Below, piece by piece: positions 22,565-34,374 of a stretch of 64,000 nt of DNA. Position 1 is the first letter of the stretch, and the number at the start of each line of letters is the position of its first letter. Location of the stretch: positions 6,722,001 to 6,786,000 of the forward strand of contig NC_089735.1 of NCBI RefSeq assembly GCF_035083965.1, in the 5' to 3' direction. The notes beneath the pieces are model-generated. The model searched no databases. It was given only the letters and a program-made list of their open reading frames with translations, and was not told the origin of the DNA. This stretch comes from Branchiostoma lanceolatum. Its lineage: Eukaryota > Chordata > Leptocardii > Amphioxiformes > Branchiostomatidae. Position numbers and translations under genes: made by a program.

Positions 22565-22863
22565 GATAATGCAGCATGGGTGTAACCTCGTAAACCTGAC
22601 ACATTGACATCGAATGATTTGGATCCGTCAATGAATTGCCCCAAATCCCACCAATGCATCATATTACACATAAATGTGTCTTACATCAGATATATCTAAT
22701 GTTGTTTGATAATGCAGTATGAGTGTAACCTTGTACTTGGTTAACAAAGTAAAGGTCGAAGGCTGTCATCTTTTCACACTGTCGATGGGACGGACTTCGA
22801 TCTTTATCTTGCTAGCTATCCATACTGGTGAATGACCTTCGGTTACACCCATGCTGCATTATC
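22565..22863. mobile_element. inverted-repeat element(s) with GATAATGCAGCATGGGTG termini
   Basis: GATAATGCAGCATGGGTGTA occurs at 22565, a two-mismatch copy in the same orientation at 22708, and the exact complement ends at 22863. The pair 22708/22863 could bound a 156 bp element, or 22565/22863 a 299 bp one; one of the two direct copies is then a broken neighbour. No coding frame. Confidence 0.6.
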
Positions 22864-23873
22864 ATGGTTTCTTCTCTAGTACAATCGAGTCTGTTAACAC
22901 ATCGATCTGTGAATAATATGCATCGACATCACGCTGATGAAAGATCTATTTTCGTCCTTGTGCAACAATTGACAGAGTTGTTAAGGGAATATAAAGCGAA
23001 TGGTGTCCACAAACGCCGTTAACCTACTCGTTACGTAAATGATATGATACATATACATGAATGTAGGTGGCGCTTCAAAGAGAGGACATGGTGTGACATG
23101 GGCTCCTCGCGCGGCGCCTAAAAATCAATCCTTTTTATCCCAAACAGTGTCTTAAAGGTAGTTCTAGATGTATATGAAATATCTGGGCTTATTTTGGGAA
23201 GTTTTCACTGGCTTTTAGCCTGTTTTTTTTTATGTTTCCACATTCTGCATGTCGGGACTACACACCCTATGAGAGCCTAATCTGCAGCACTACTCCCGGC
23301 CGCGTCCTGAAAAGTAGCTCAAACGAACGTCAAATTGCTAAATTTCCGTGTTTTCAGGAATTGCGATCTCGTGAAAGGCTCGCAAGGGGGTTTGGATTTT
23401 ATAAGCTTATTTGACTTCATTTTCGAAAATTAGACTATTTAGGATTAAAAACGACAGCATCTAAGACAATTTACATACAAACCCATATGGGGTATTAGAC
23501 CCTAAAGGGCAAGTTCCCTTCACAAGTCACCAATAGAAGTGGTCAAGTGTACATGTCCTTTAAATGGTCGCGTTCTGAAGGACTTTCGCATCCAAATTTC
23601 ATTTACATCTGTGAAAAACAAGAAGACTTTGAACAAAAGCAACCTTTTTTCTGTAAATAATTTCCCTTTTTTCTTTTTGAAAACTGTATGTTGTACGCGC
23701 GGATCCGTCAATCAATCAAGTCAGTGCGAAAATATGCTATGTTTTGCAACTGCAGTCAACATGAAAAGTTGAAACGCATCATTTCAGAGAATTTGTACAG
23801 ACAAAATTGTATGTACACCATAAACAAATTTTATGAACACGACTTTGCTTGGTACAACTAGGTATAAAACGTA

Positions 23874-24055
23874 TTGGTGGATAAAAGGGGAGACGAGTGT
23901 CGGATTAGCACTAGCGGGCAACCCAACGACCAGGGAGATTCGATCCCTGGCCGCGTGGAAGGGTATGAGTTTATATGCTTTAGTCTCATATAAAGATCCC
24001 ACTAGGCCGTGGCTCGCCGGGTGTACTTTGGCACGCAATCAGCTTATGTAGCGCA
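23874..24055 (-). mobile_element. tRNA-derived SINE, minus orientation
   Basis: On the minus strand GGCGAGCCACGGCCTAGTGG is a box-A-like head and GGGATCGAATCTCCC a degenerate box B. It shares order and many words (GGCGAG, GCTTTAG, GTGCGTGCC-type 5' flank) with the SINE at 24676, so the two are members of one family. Confidence 0.65.
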
Positions 24056-24675
24056 ACCTACAGTGACGTCAGACTACGTCATCAATCGATCTGTGAACCC
24101 AAGTAACCGTTTGTTTATCAAAGCATCATATCAGCACTACGAATACTGGAATGACTATTGTAATAGTATGTCCCGGTGAAAAAGGTTCTGCGTTGGTAGT
24201 CATCATGCAGAATAAACAAAACAGTTATGGACATTAACAACATAGTCCATACGACGAATGGTTGCCTTTACCCGGAACTGCAGTACCGTGGATAGTCGCT
24301 ATCTTAGGCGCAGAAGGAAAACGAGCACCATACGTTTGCTTATCAGCGCTAAACGTCGCAGTGAAAATCTGTGGTACTACAGCTAGGAAATGGCAAGATA
24401 TAGTTGTTATCTACGCGTGCCTTTAAATTGTTCAGTACTGCATGTAGATGACATTAAACATGTTAAAGTCGTTTCAGTCAGATTTAGTCATACATGTAGT
24501 ATAAAGCATTGACAAACCTCTCAAATTGCCAACGTGATCACGTTTTGATACAGATTTACTCTTAGTATTGCCGTTAAAACCATACACATGCCCTTCTCGC
24601 ATATTCTTCGATTAAGAGGTACTAAACCATCTCTTTTAACCATTACGAGTTTTGGAGAGTCAAATACGACAAATT

Positions 24676-24845
24676 GATGGGGATAAAAACAAGGCGAGTG
24701 TCGGGTTAGCTAAATCCAGTGGGAAACCCACCTAGGTTTCGAACCCGGGGCGAAGGGTGTAAGTTGCATGCTTTAGGCTCACACAACAACCCCACTGAGC
24801 CACGGCTCGCCAGGTGAACAAAGGCACGCAACAAGTTTATAGAGC
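24676..24845 (-). mobile_element. tRNA-derived SINE, minus orientation, same family as 23874
   Basis: On the minus strand GGCGAGCCGTGGCTCAGTGG contains a good box A (TGGCTCAGTGG), followed by TGAGCCTAAAGCATGCAACT and then CCCGGGTTCGAAACC with a good box B. The tRNA-unrelated body reads on to CGACACTCGCCTTG. The inter-box distance is too long for a tRNA gene. Confidence 0.75.
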
Positions 24846-25529
24846 TGGTCTGTCAGGTGACGTCAGGCTACGTATCAGTTACGTCCTACAAAAGAAATAG
24901 GGCATATGGGTCACGTGATCAACAGGTCGGCACCTCAACTCTTTCTACGACAATACTCGAGTTACGTGAAGACAAATGAAAAGCAGTTTGTACCATCGTC
25001 TGTGGTGGTATCTTTTAATATTTTTGGGTCGTCGGCACAAGTTTCCAATGGAAGAAGACAAGGATAGTACAGGCATAAGAAAATATGGGCTACTAATTGA
25101 AATCTACACTTTTTAAAAGGTCATTGTATTGAATACGATCCTCCCTTGCTTTCGGCCAGCTATAATGTGAGCTCCAGAAATAGTTTTTTGGTTGAAGTGT
25201 GTAATGGTAGAGGTAATCTTGTTTCTGGGAGCGGCAGATGTTCGTGATGGTGTAATCTTCAGATCTTCAGAAGTGATGTGTAAGTGTAAGCTTCAGAAAA
25301 CATGTCAAACAGACCATACATGTATTAAATAAAACACGGCCACACCGAGTATGAACAATAATTTATTTACCACTGTCTGTGGTATAATAGAATACTTAAA
25401 TATTGAATCCTATACTTAAGTTGTCTCCATCGCCAGGTTGAAACTCTTGACGTGAGGCTAATTCAGTACGACTTTCTACTATAAACGTACTTGACTAATC
25501 AAAGGACGGTTTGACAGGTGCATAATTGT

Positions 25530-26030
25530 AGCTGACTGTTCAGTAACGCCATCTAGCGGATACAGAATATGTGTGCAAATGCATTTCTTTAGTGCAGCTG
25601 CAGACGGCTACATCAATCATAATAGAGCTTCCCAGACGACCGTAATGTCAAGTTATCTCTTGGTAAAACACGCACGTCTTTTACATGGCCATCCGACAAC
25701 GTCACCTCGCGGTTGTAGAATGTTCATGCCGCTGTCTTTCTGCATGGGTCCAATAATCGTTTTGTCCATCATAGATGAGCTATGATTCCCAACTGACCGC
25801 AATGTCAAGTTCTACACGTTCAGCTGTCCATCTAACGACGTCACCTGGAAGTCACTGAGGTTTCCTCCTTTAACATCAGTATTAATTTCTTTCCTTGTTT
25901 GTAACATCGGGCTCATCAGACATGTTGTGTGATACGTCTGTCTGTCTCTACTATTCCGTTTCATAGCATCACTTCGGATGGCAGATGGGTACCTGCAGCT
26001 GACCGCACAATGACGCCACCTTGCGATTTT
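25530..26030. repeat. degenerate long-period tandem repeat (weak)
   Basis: The phrase (C)AGCTGACnGnnnAGTAACGCCA and similar phrases with GACCGnAATGTCAAGTT followed by ACGTCACC recur near 25530, 25632, 25792 and 25996. The spacing is irregular (100-200 bases) and identity is low, so this may be decayed tandem DNA or chance. Confidence 0.3.
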
Positions 26031-29000
26031 ACATATTACCGCATGTGGATTGCAGGCGCATGTCAAACGCTGTAATGATGACTTCGACCTGTCGTTCTCA
26101 TTCAGTTCATGGAAGCACACCCTTCCTTTTACAGCCGGCACGCCTCTCTTGTTTCCTTCCTCCAACAGTCCATGATCTATTCCTGAGTAAAACAAAAGAG
26201 GACATGAAATATCATTGTTGATTGATTGCTTGACAGACAGTTTACGAAGGAAAATTAAGTGATTAGCGAGGGACAAACCAACGATTTGCTTTCGAGTAAT
26301 TTTGATAACAAATGAGTTGATTAGAGTCCCGTTGTTGCCAGTGCCTACCCTACGTGTGCCCCAGGAAATCCTGGTAAGCCCAGCTGGTTCAACAGTCTCC
26401 CATCCCCACAACAGCTGCCGCTCTCCGAGTCAATGACTCGGGCTGGGAGTAAACATGTTTGTTTCGGTGGCAGAGCAGCAGAAACTTGTACCCTTGCCGT
26501 GGCTGGAATCTTTTAAGGCAATGATATACTAGTCTAGAAGTGTGTCGTTCTAGGTCATAAACAAGTCGGGCAAAGTAGACTGCTAACTAAGGGAGTATGA
26601 TACACGTAAACAGCAGAAATCTGTGCGTTTTAGAAATTAGAATCTAAAAAAGTTTTAGAAATAGGCAAAATAAAGTAACTAAAGGAGGTAGACAAACGTA
26701 AACAAAACTGATTTGTATACAAGACAAGAATCACTGCATACAGAAATATACCAAACTAGAAGTATACTATTCTTAGCCATTTACAAGCTATAAGCATTCA
26801 CAAAGCAAAGCTAAGGGATGTTCAACAGCAAAAAAGACTGACCAAAGGAGGAAAATACACATGTACAGTACATGTAAACGACATTCAATGATTCATGCAA
26901 CGTTACAGTCCTGCATGTAACTTCCATGTAAATGTATAGAATTCACAGATGAACACTGTGAGACATTTCGGCAACTCCCCAACTCCTACCCCGCACCGTT
27001 TGCAGTCAGTAAGCCGTGAAACATGTGGCAGTTTTCGAGCCGCCGGTGTATGAATGACGCATGTCACGTCCTACGTGAATAAACAACTCCGGGAACAGGT
27101 GGTCCTGGGATAATGGCGGGCGGATTAAGCCGGGGGAGGGTCTCAGAGATTCATCTCCAAACGAAAGTACCCTCATTTAGTAGGGAGAGATTTTCTTTCG
27201 TTCATTTTTTCACGAAACTTACATAGATAGAATTGAAGGAAAGAGTGATACTGAAACGTAAACATACCTATCTACACTGTATCTATTCTGTGTTTCATAC
27301 TTTTGACTTCGTTTGTATGTGTTTCCTAATTTAAGGATTTTGACTGTGAAAACATGAACATTCACTTTGAATTTCATCACATCAAGACGTTTTGCACTCG
27401 ATCGTTCGTATGGTACCATTACCCTAACATACCAAAGCGCTTGAAAATATTTAGCTACTTTGTCTTTGCACTACTAGTAACGTTGCATAGCTGAGTAACA
27501 ACGCAATCATTAAGTGACTGGGCATTCCAAGATGGGGACTTTTATTTCCTTCAGCTGTTATATTTTCTCTAATTCGAATTCTAATCCTGTATATTTTCTC
27601 CGTATCCCCTCTTTCATGATCGTTCATTTCCTCAGTTTTGTTACCCTGGTATCCAAACCTATTATAGCTCCCGAGTTTCCTCTCCGCAAATTATACGATC
27701 GAGGCTACCATATCAACACACCAGGCAGAAGCCCAGGGAAACATCTGTGCACTCAGTCGGTGACAGGAAACATCCTGACTTGCAAAACGAAGTCGGGGAT
27801 CGGGGAATTTTTGACGAGCCTGAGGCGAACCTTTGACTTCCCCCGTGACCCAACGGTTGGGTAGTCTAGAGGCCTGGTACCGCACTTGTTATCATAGAGG
27901 CGGCTTGGTTTATGGACCTATGCCATCGTGGAGAGTTGTTAGAGACACTAAGAAAATTATCATCATTACATCGTCATTGTCAAAATTGAACCATGTTTAT
28001 CTTCAGACTTATCCTGATTTTTTTTCTGTCACATCGGCCACATGGCAAGGTAAGTCTATGGTGTCTAATGTGGAAATGCTGCCCCTAATTTCTTTCTACC
28101 TTGCCTTCATGTCCAAACGAATACAAGATAGCTATGAAAGATGAAAGTTTGCAGTGGTGCTGAAGACTCAATACAGCACTCCCACCAGGACCCGCGCACT
28201 CCACGGCTGTTACTCCTTCTTACAAGTTCCTACAAGTCTGTACTAATTTACTGTACTACTCAGGAGGAAGCTGTGCCCACCCAGTCTTATTGAAACTGCA
28301 CACTGGAGGTTATCTCACCACCACCTCCGGCAACATGTCAACACCAAGTGTGTGGCACTTCCTCACTGATACATACTAGTACCTACCAGCCCCTATAGCG
28401 ACTGGTTGGGAAGGGGTGGGGGTATTTAGTTGGGCGGTGCATGCAATTTTACCTCATTCATGAGTTCATTGCAGATTATGGCATTTCCCTCCTTTAAAAT
28501 TTTCTAACAATGGTTCCACTTTCCCTTTGACTCATTAAATGCACACGTGCAGAAAAGTAGTGTGATGCATACTTTAGTATTCCGTCTTGAACTCTATAAG
28601 CTCCTTAATTAAATACAAGACAGAGCTATAATGTCAATATATTGCTTCGACCGTATCAAGAAACCATACGGTGCGATGTCCCTACCTTGCTGTCTTCTTG
28701 AGCAGTTTCTTGAATAAATACTACTGATATTGAGTAACGAACGTCCAACCACATGTCCCCTCATGGTTAACCCTGACATGTGCCCCCAGAGACCTTACCC
28801 AAGGCCACCGACCCCACAGAACGCCGCCCTGGTTTCACCCATCGCAACAGATGAGCCTTTCAAGCAGTCGACAGAGATTAGGAGGTCATGAGGAGAAATT
28901 CTTCAGCACGGTACAGTAAATACCGAGTCGGCGGGGCAGGCGCCAGTGTTGTGGGGTGTTGATGCGCTAGTGCGATGACAGATGATCCACACTTTAATAT

Positions 29001-29167
29001 ACATGGCAGAAAAGTAACTCTTATTGGTAAAGGGCAATGCTCTTCATTGTGAATTTCCTGTAACAAAACGTACTTCAAAATGTAGTACTTACTCTCCAAA
29101 AATGGATGAGGTCATGGATACAAAATTCAACCTTTCGTCATCACTACTCTAAAGACAATGCCGACTT

Positions 29168-29281
29168 AGAGTGAGTGAGAATGAGTGAATGAGTGTGAGT
29201 GAGTGAGTGAGTGAGTGAGAGTGAGCGAATGAGTGAGGTGAGTGTGAATGAGTGAGGTGAGTGAGTGACTGAGAGTGAGTT
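29168..29281. repeat. GAGT microsatellite
   Basis: Over 100 bases of GAGT units with scattered changes (GAAT, GAGA, GAGG). Confidence 0.9.
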
Positions 29282-30182
29282 TAAATCGAGCGATTTAATA
29301 TGTACTTAATGTTATCTATTTGTCGTAGGAAAATATGATATTGAAGTGTGATGAACTCTATGTGAGGTTATATGAGGACAGACCCCATGTGATGTCCACG
29401 TGTGACCGACGGCCCAACAGCCACAGACATGACAGACGAGAAATAGATGCTTCACACGCTGATGCCACAACAAGTACGTCCAAACTGTCCACATGCTTTG
29501 AGTGCATCTGAAGGGACACACATTGTCGGTGTAAAGCCACGGGGGTAAGGGGTGGCTGCAGGCGAGAGCAATTTTTGCTTCATAATTGTCTAAATTTTGT
29601 CTCATCGCACACTTGGAACAAGGCATACCTATGTGTGTATTCATCTGAAGAAATTTAGAAATTACAAATTTTATAGAGAACTGTACGAAAGCAAATGGAA
29701 AAAAAGTAACGTTACTTGTCAGATGCTACAAAAAAGCTGGAGGACATTTTGAGAATCACTTGAAAGTTATTGACCTATAAAGGTATTTCGGTGTATTTGG
29801 ATGCCCATAGACTATTTCCAGACACATGTTCGCCTGGTGCTGCGATATTTGTGTTTATTAATTGTCCCCTTGTGAGTTATCGGTGATTGTTTCCAGGCCT
29901 AGGGCCTACTACAGGCCAATTCTCCGTCAATTGGGCCATCATGCCGCGATGGAAATTCTACAAGTACAACAGGCGCTACAAGCCCCCTGCGTTATACTCT
30001 GAGAACGATAGATATTATGGAGATATTATAGAGATCAGGGGTCTGGCATCCAGGCTAGTGACTACAGGAATGTGGGTCTTGATGTTCAACTCTCATGACT
30101 GTATGTGCTTGAATACTTGGAAAACGATCACAGTACGAAAGTGCTTCTACGGCAAATTATGCACAATAAATACAATAGTCAA

Positions 30183-30289
30183 TAGCCTGAGTGACATCCT
30201 GGTTTAGTTACAGGCTATCCCGTCACCAACAAAAGTTGGTTGGTAAAGGGACAGCCTGTACCTAACTTAATTGGATGACGCTCAGGCTA
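30183..30289. mobile_element. 107 bp miniature inverted-repeat element
   Basis: TAGCCTGAGTGACATCC at the left is answered by GGATGACGCTCAGGCTA at the right, and a second inner inverted pair (ACAGGCT...AGCCTGT) lies within. No coding capacity. It is 0.3 kb downstream of the ATOH8 exon. Confidence 0.8.
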
Positions 30290-30620
30290 ATGCACAGTTC
30301 CTCAATCAACAAGTGACTGCGTGTTTTAATAAATCTGGAAGAATAATGAAAATAATGAAATGAGAGATATACAATAATAGACTTTCCCGGTGGGGGAGCA
30401 TGGCGGTGCTCTACTCCCCTGAGTGGTCTGTGTGTATAGACGTGGTGTTTGTGCGTCTGGGCGTGAATTTTTGGTGAAGAAAGAGTTTTTTTTCGTTACA
30501 ACCGTCAACGTATTCCGCCAAGTATTGAAAGCTAGAGAGTGAAAAAAAACTGGTTTAGAATCAATATTTTTAAAGATTTTCCCCCCAGTTTTCCCCCTTT
30601 AAGTCGTCATAAAACCTTAC

Positions 30621-31298
30621 TTTTCTCCTAGATCTTGAGCGCCCTTCCATCTGTAGTGTCCTGGTGCACTGGTCCACACACTGGGCGAACTCCAGGCTGG
30701 CCCTGTGTCTGCTGTAGTCCTGGCCGTTCAGACAGGCCAAGGCTGTGATATAACTACAGGCCACACGTAAGATCGCTAGCTTGGAGAGTTTCTGGTTGTA
30801 GGAGTAGGAAGGGACCGCTCGCCGTAGACTTTCGAACGCCGCACTGATGGTATGCACCCGGCTACGTTCTCTGGCGTTTGCTACGATTCTCTTGTCCCTG
30901 GTGAGAGTTTTGTAAGGCCTGCCTCTCTGTCTGGACGAGGGGGAAGTCGGCATAGACCAGGGCACGGGAGAGGGAGGATACGCGTCCGCCGAAGAGAAGG
31001 AGAACCTCTCGGTAGGCCCCTCCAGTCGAGACACCAGCGCGAAGTGTTGATCTGTTCTGTCAGCTGTTGCGTGCTCGCCTTGAAGCGTGGCGCTGTCGAC
31101 AGGCGCGACTTGCAGACGGGCATCTTCCTCCGAGTCGGATTCCTTCGGTCGCTTGGTCAGCTTCCGGGGTTCCCGAGCCTTTCTCTTGTTTCTCCGAGGT
31201 GGTCTGGCTTCTCTTTCGGGCTCAGGCGCCTCCCCGACCCGGGATACGTTCCCGTCGGGTTCGGCAGGCAGCTCGCAGGTGTAGCTCGGGCTTGCCAT
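30621..31298 (-). CDS. ATOH8: ATOH8/net-type bHLH transcription factor, first coding exon
   Basis: A nuclear basic helix-loop-helix factor. From the ATG at 31298 the frame runs 226 codons to AGAAAA/GTAAGG, a strong donor at 30620; reading on through the donor gives a stop at 30570, but the vertebrate protein also ends shortly after this basic stretch, so a short final exon is likely. The bHLH (residues about 134-190) has the basic segment RIVANARERSRVHTISAAF and helix 2 QKLSKLAILRVACSYI; this and the block after it (SLEFAQCVDQCTRTLQMEGR) are hallmarks of ATOH8, not of other Atonal proteins. The first 120 residues are a low-complexity region, with a basic patch (PPRRNKRKAREPRKLTKRPK) that may be a nuclear signal. 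An in-frame extension beyond ATG to 31382 starts with TTG and is not preferred. The last exon was not found. Confidence 0.92.
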
Positions 31299-33409
31299 CC
31301 CGCCCGCTATGTGCGAATGAGGGCTGGTCGTCAGCGAGCCTTCGCTGGCGAGGACCTCCCAACTCCAGATGTGAATGTTCAAGAATTTATATTTAAATTA
31401 CTAATCGTACCCAGATGGCTATCTACAAAAGCTGCCGCCGGCTGGCACAGAACCGACAGCTTGGGTCAGTTGCCATGTCAGAAATTCCAACTTCCATCTC
31501 ACAACAGTGGCAGACCTGGTGGACTGGGATGATTGGAGTACCTGAACAGCACCGGGACCAGGTGGGAGGGATAAGGTTACAGCCACCGCCGTCCCTTGTG
31601 TTCCCGTTCTGCCTTCTGACAGAAAATCCCGGCACTTACTCGCTGTGCAGTCATCCATTTATGATAAAAAGCCAACCTGCCAGTTTACCAAGGGAGACTA
31701 TTAGCAACCAGGGCACCACCTGTGCACAGAGTTAACAATGGGGATGTGTTCCGCGGGACTGCCGCAAAACAGTAGGGGTGGGACGATCGCGACAGGTGCA
31801 TCTCCTCGTAAAACCGGGCACGCCCAAATGGCTCCTTCACTCAACGGAAAAGTTTTGCTTCAACTGAAGATGTTTGATGAAAATCTGAGGGGTTCCTGGG
31901 GATTTCTGTCGGGAAGGGAAAGTGTGCGTGTTCGGAGAAAGTCCCTGGCCTCCCCGCCAGATGTGCTCCGGCCCGGCCCGCCGCAGCAGTGTTTATTGTA
32001 ACCCGAGTCAGACCGCTATTTAGCCTCGCACACTCTGGGCCGAATTCCAGATGCAGAACCCCCCAGACAAGTATGAGGGACTGTGCACGGGGGTTAGTAG
32101 TCAACAGGAAGCCAGCACAGGTTGATAGAGGGGTTATCGAATCATACATGATGATGATACGTTCAATGATAAGGGAATAGCGAAGGTCTCGAAAATTGTA
32201 TGTTAACTGCAGGGGAAATGAAGATGTACTAAATAAACGGAAAATAAGATACGGTGTTCAACCAAAATTGAAGAACAAAGAAATATGCAAGTCACAAGAA
32301 TGCCACATCCACGGACAATTGTATTGACTGCCAAACAGTGTACTACAAGAAGTATTTATGTGTTTAAGTTCGAGGCACGCCCACCTATATCGGCCTACAC
32401 AAATAAAAAAAATGACCTCTCTAATAATCACTAAAATGGTCGTAAGTGTCGAGATTTGATTTAATCAATGTTATCTAGAACAACTGCGCATCAAGATATT
32501 GGTTTTAATCGAAAATAATATTATTTTCAGAACACAAATGTACCTTTTACAACAGCATTGTTGTGACACAATGTCAATGAGCCAAATTTAAATGTGCACA
32601 TTTAAAAACAGATACGACAAAAAGTAATGTTTCCTGACTGATCTATTCAACCTTGCGTTTTGAATTGAACCCATTAACATTTTTATGGGACCATATCTCA
32701 TTGCTCAATTTCGTGAATAACATATTGTCTAGCTGTTTGTTAGCGTAATTGTTCAGCTATTATGCAATTAAGAACGGAGAATTTCTGAAAAAATTCAGTG
32801 GTTTCGCTTTACTGTCTTCTCGTTGTTATTTTTGTGACTAGTGGGTTTTACGTTCGACGAAAGTTCCTCCCAATCCTGTGCCACATGGCACCCCTCCCTA
32901 CACAGCTGTGTCAACAGTTTGTTCAACGTTCAAACAGGAAAGTGCTTCCACCACCAAGACGGGTTATTCTCGCACAAATAAGGTACGGAGCCGGGCACAC
33001 AAAGGTGCAAGGCGCACTTGAGGTGTTAAGAGACAGCTGTGCATCATGTTTTTCTGGGCAAAAATCAGTTTTCTGGTCTGCGATTTTACTTACTGTCAAA
33101 GGTGAAACAACAGTAACATCAGAACGAAGGGGAAAACCGTGCAGAGGTGCTGTAAATAGCGGTATGTCTGAAACAATGAAAATGAAACAAAGTCGATTTC
33201 AAATTCTGTGTAGTTGATTAAATTTGTAACATTTGTTTGATATCATGTCCGTGTGTATGCACCGATAAGGAAAGAAATACACTTTCATGTAGTTATTACC
33301 TGTGTCGGTTTTCAGGACGTCAAAACTTTGAATTCACTCACTTTGTAAACGGTTGAAGCAACCCGTGTCTTCCTAAACCAGAGTAGACGACGATACCATA
33401 TATTCCATG

Positions 33410-33475
33410 TTATTTGCCGTACATTGTACCTGATGCAATTGTTGTACAATAAACTTGACTTGACTTGACTATGTA
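33410..33475 (+). mobile_element. 3' tail of a truncated non-LTR retrotransposon (probable)
   Basis: TTGTACAATAAACTTGACTT followed by further TTGAC units is the sort of polyadenylation signal plus short tandem tail on which many LINE-type elements end. The preceding 200 bases may be its 3' untranslated region. No reverse transcriptase part is left. Confidence 0.45.
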
Positions 33476-34008
33476 ATGGCCATTGTGATTCAGGAGCAGC
33501 AAAATGATGAAGGAAAAACGTCTCGGAGCTATTAAGCGAAAAAAAAAATCAAAGAAAAGCTTGTCGCAAAATCAGGTTTCTTCAGTTATTTGAATTTCAA
33601 CTGCTAGTATCATCGTCTTGAAAGTGACGGATAGTGTGAGGATCCGCGATTCCTACGGTCCAAGTATGCTTTATTCAACAGCGACATCAAGCGGCGAAGG
33701 AAAAAACTGCAGCAAGCGTAGTACAGCGCATAACGAATGACTACAATGAAAGGCCACTTGTTACATCTGTCAGGCATCACAGATACAAGAGAAGTAGAAA
33801 AGGAACGAGAACCAAACATCCTGACATTGCTGAAGCTAACCACACAAGATGCCGCACCAAATCAAGCTGCTAGGGGCCACAATCAAATTAAACTTTTCAG
33901 TTTTTTTCTTTTTGGCAAGTCTTTTTGGCAAGTCCTTCCAATAAGGTTAAAACCTCCATGGTCCTTCCCACACAACAAAAATAAAAATTCACCAACAATT
34001 TCTTGATT

Positions 34009-34318
34009 TACTCACTCGGTCACACACTCACTCACTCACTCACTCACCCAAAATAAAAATTCACCAACAACTTCTTGATTTACTCACTCACTCACTCACT
34101 CACTCACTCACTCACTCACTCACTCACTCACTCACTCACTCACACAAAATAAAGATTCACCCACAACTTCTTGATTAACTCACTCACTCAGACAGCAAAA
34201 CACACAAAGCATAAAAAGATGTTTTTTATCAATGAAATTCAATGTGCGCTCTGTCCCAGCAAGGCTTCACTCACTCACTCATTCACTTTCTCTCTCTCTC
34301 TCACACACACACACACTG
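34009..34318. repeat. CTCA microsatellite with higher-order unit, then CT/CA tract
   Basis: Runs of CTCA alternate three times with a spacer containing AAAATAAAAATTCACC and ACAACTTCTTGATT, giving an irregular larger repeat. After a gap, CT and CA dinucleotide tracts follow at about 34284-34316. It lies just past the probable end of CCDC6. Confidence 0.85.
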
Positions 34319-34374
34319 ACAGACCGAAAACAAACATAATTCACCCCTCCGATGAAGAACATGACACAAGACTC

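Larger units (their letters stand above)
20554..30620. other. gene-poor intergenic region
   Basis: Ten kilobases with no recognisable protein-coding exon on either strand. It holds the foldback at 21337, a repeat group at 22565-22863, two related SINEs at 23.9 and 24.7 kb, a weak repeat series at 25.5-26.0 kb, a GAGT microsatellite and a small inverted-repeat element at 30183. A minus-strand frame of 199 codons at 25812-26411 lacks an ATG at its start and has no visible domain. The interval may include distant control elements of the bHLH gene, but none can be identified from one sequence. Confidence 0.5.
31299..34374. other. ATOH8 upstream region and intergenic DNA
   Basis: The first few hundred bases must include the ATOH8 promoter and 5' untranslated region. 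No further gene is recognised. A 139-codon frame at 32798-33217 begins with GTG and has no visible domain. At 33410-33475 a probable retrotransposon tail is listed separately; at 34009-34200 there is a long microsatellite. Confidence 0.5.

Noticed and set aside
25812-26411. 199-codon open frame on the minus strand
   Set aside because: Starts with TTG instead of ATG, no recognisable domain, ordinary composition of intergenic DNA and no credible splice context; probably chance.
29887-30207. 106-codon frame beginning near 29887
   Set aside because: TTG start, no domain; its middle contains the terminus GTCTGGCATCCAGGCTAG of a repeat family.
32798-33217. 139-codon frame with hydrophobic start upstream of ATOH8
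   Set aside because: Starts at GTG, no family resemblance and no supporting splice sites.
34020-34190. Regular CTCA repeats considered as a CRISPR-like array
   Set aside because: Unit is a 4-base microsatellite with a coarse higher-order period; no unique spacers; eukaryotic context.
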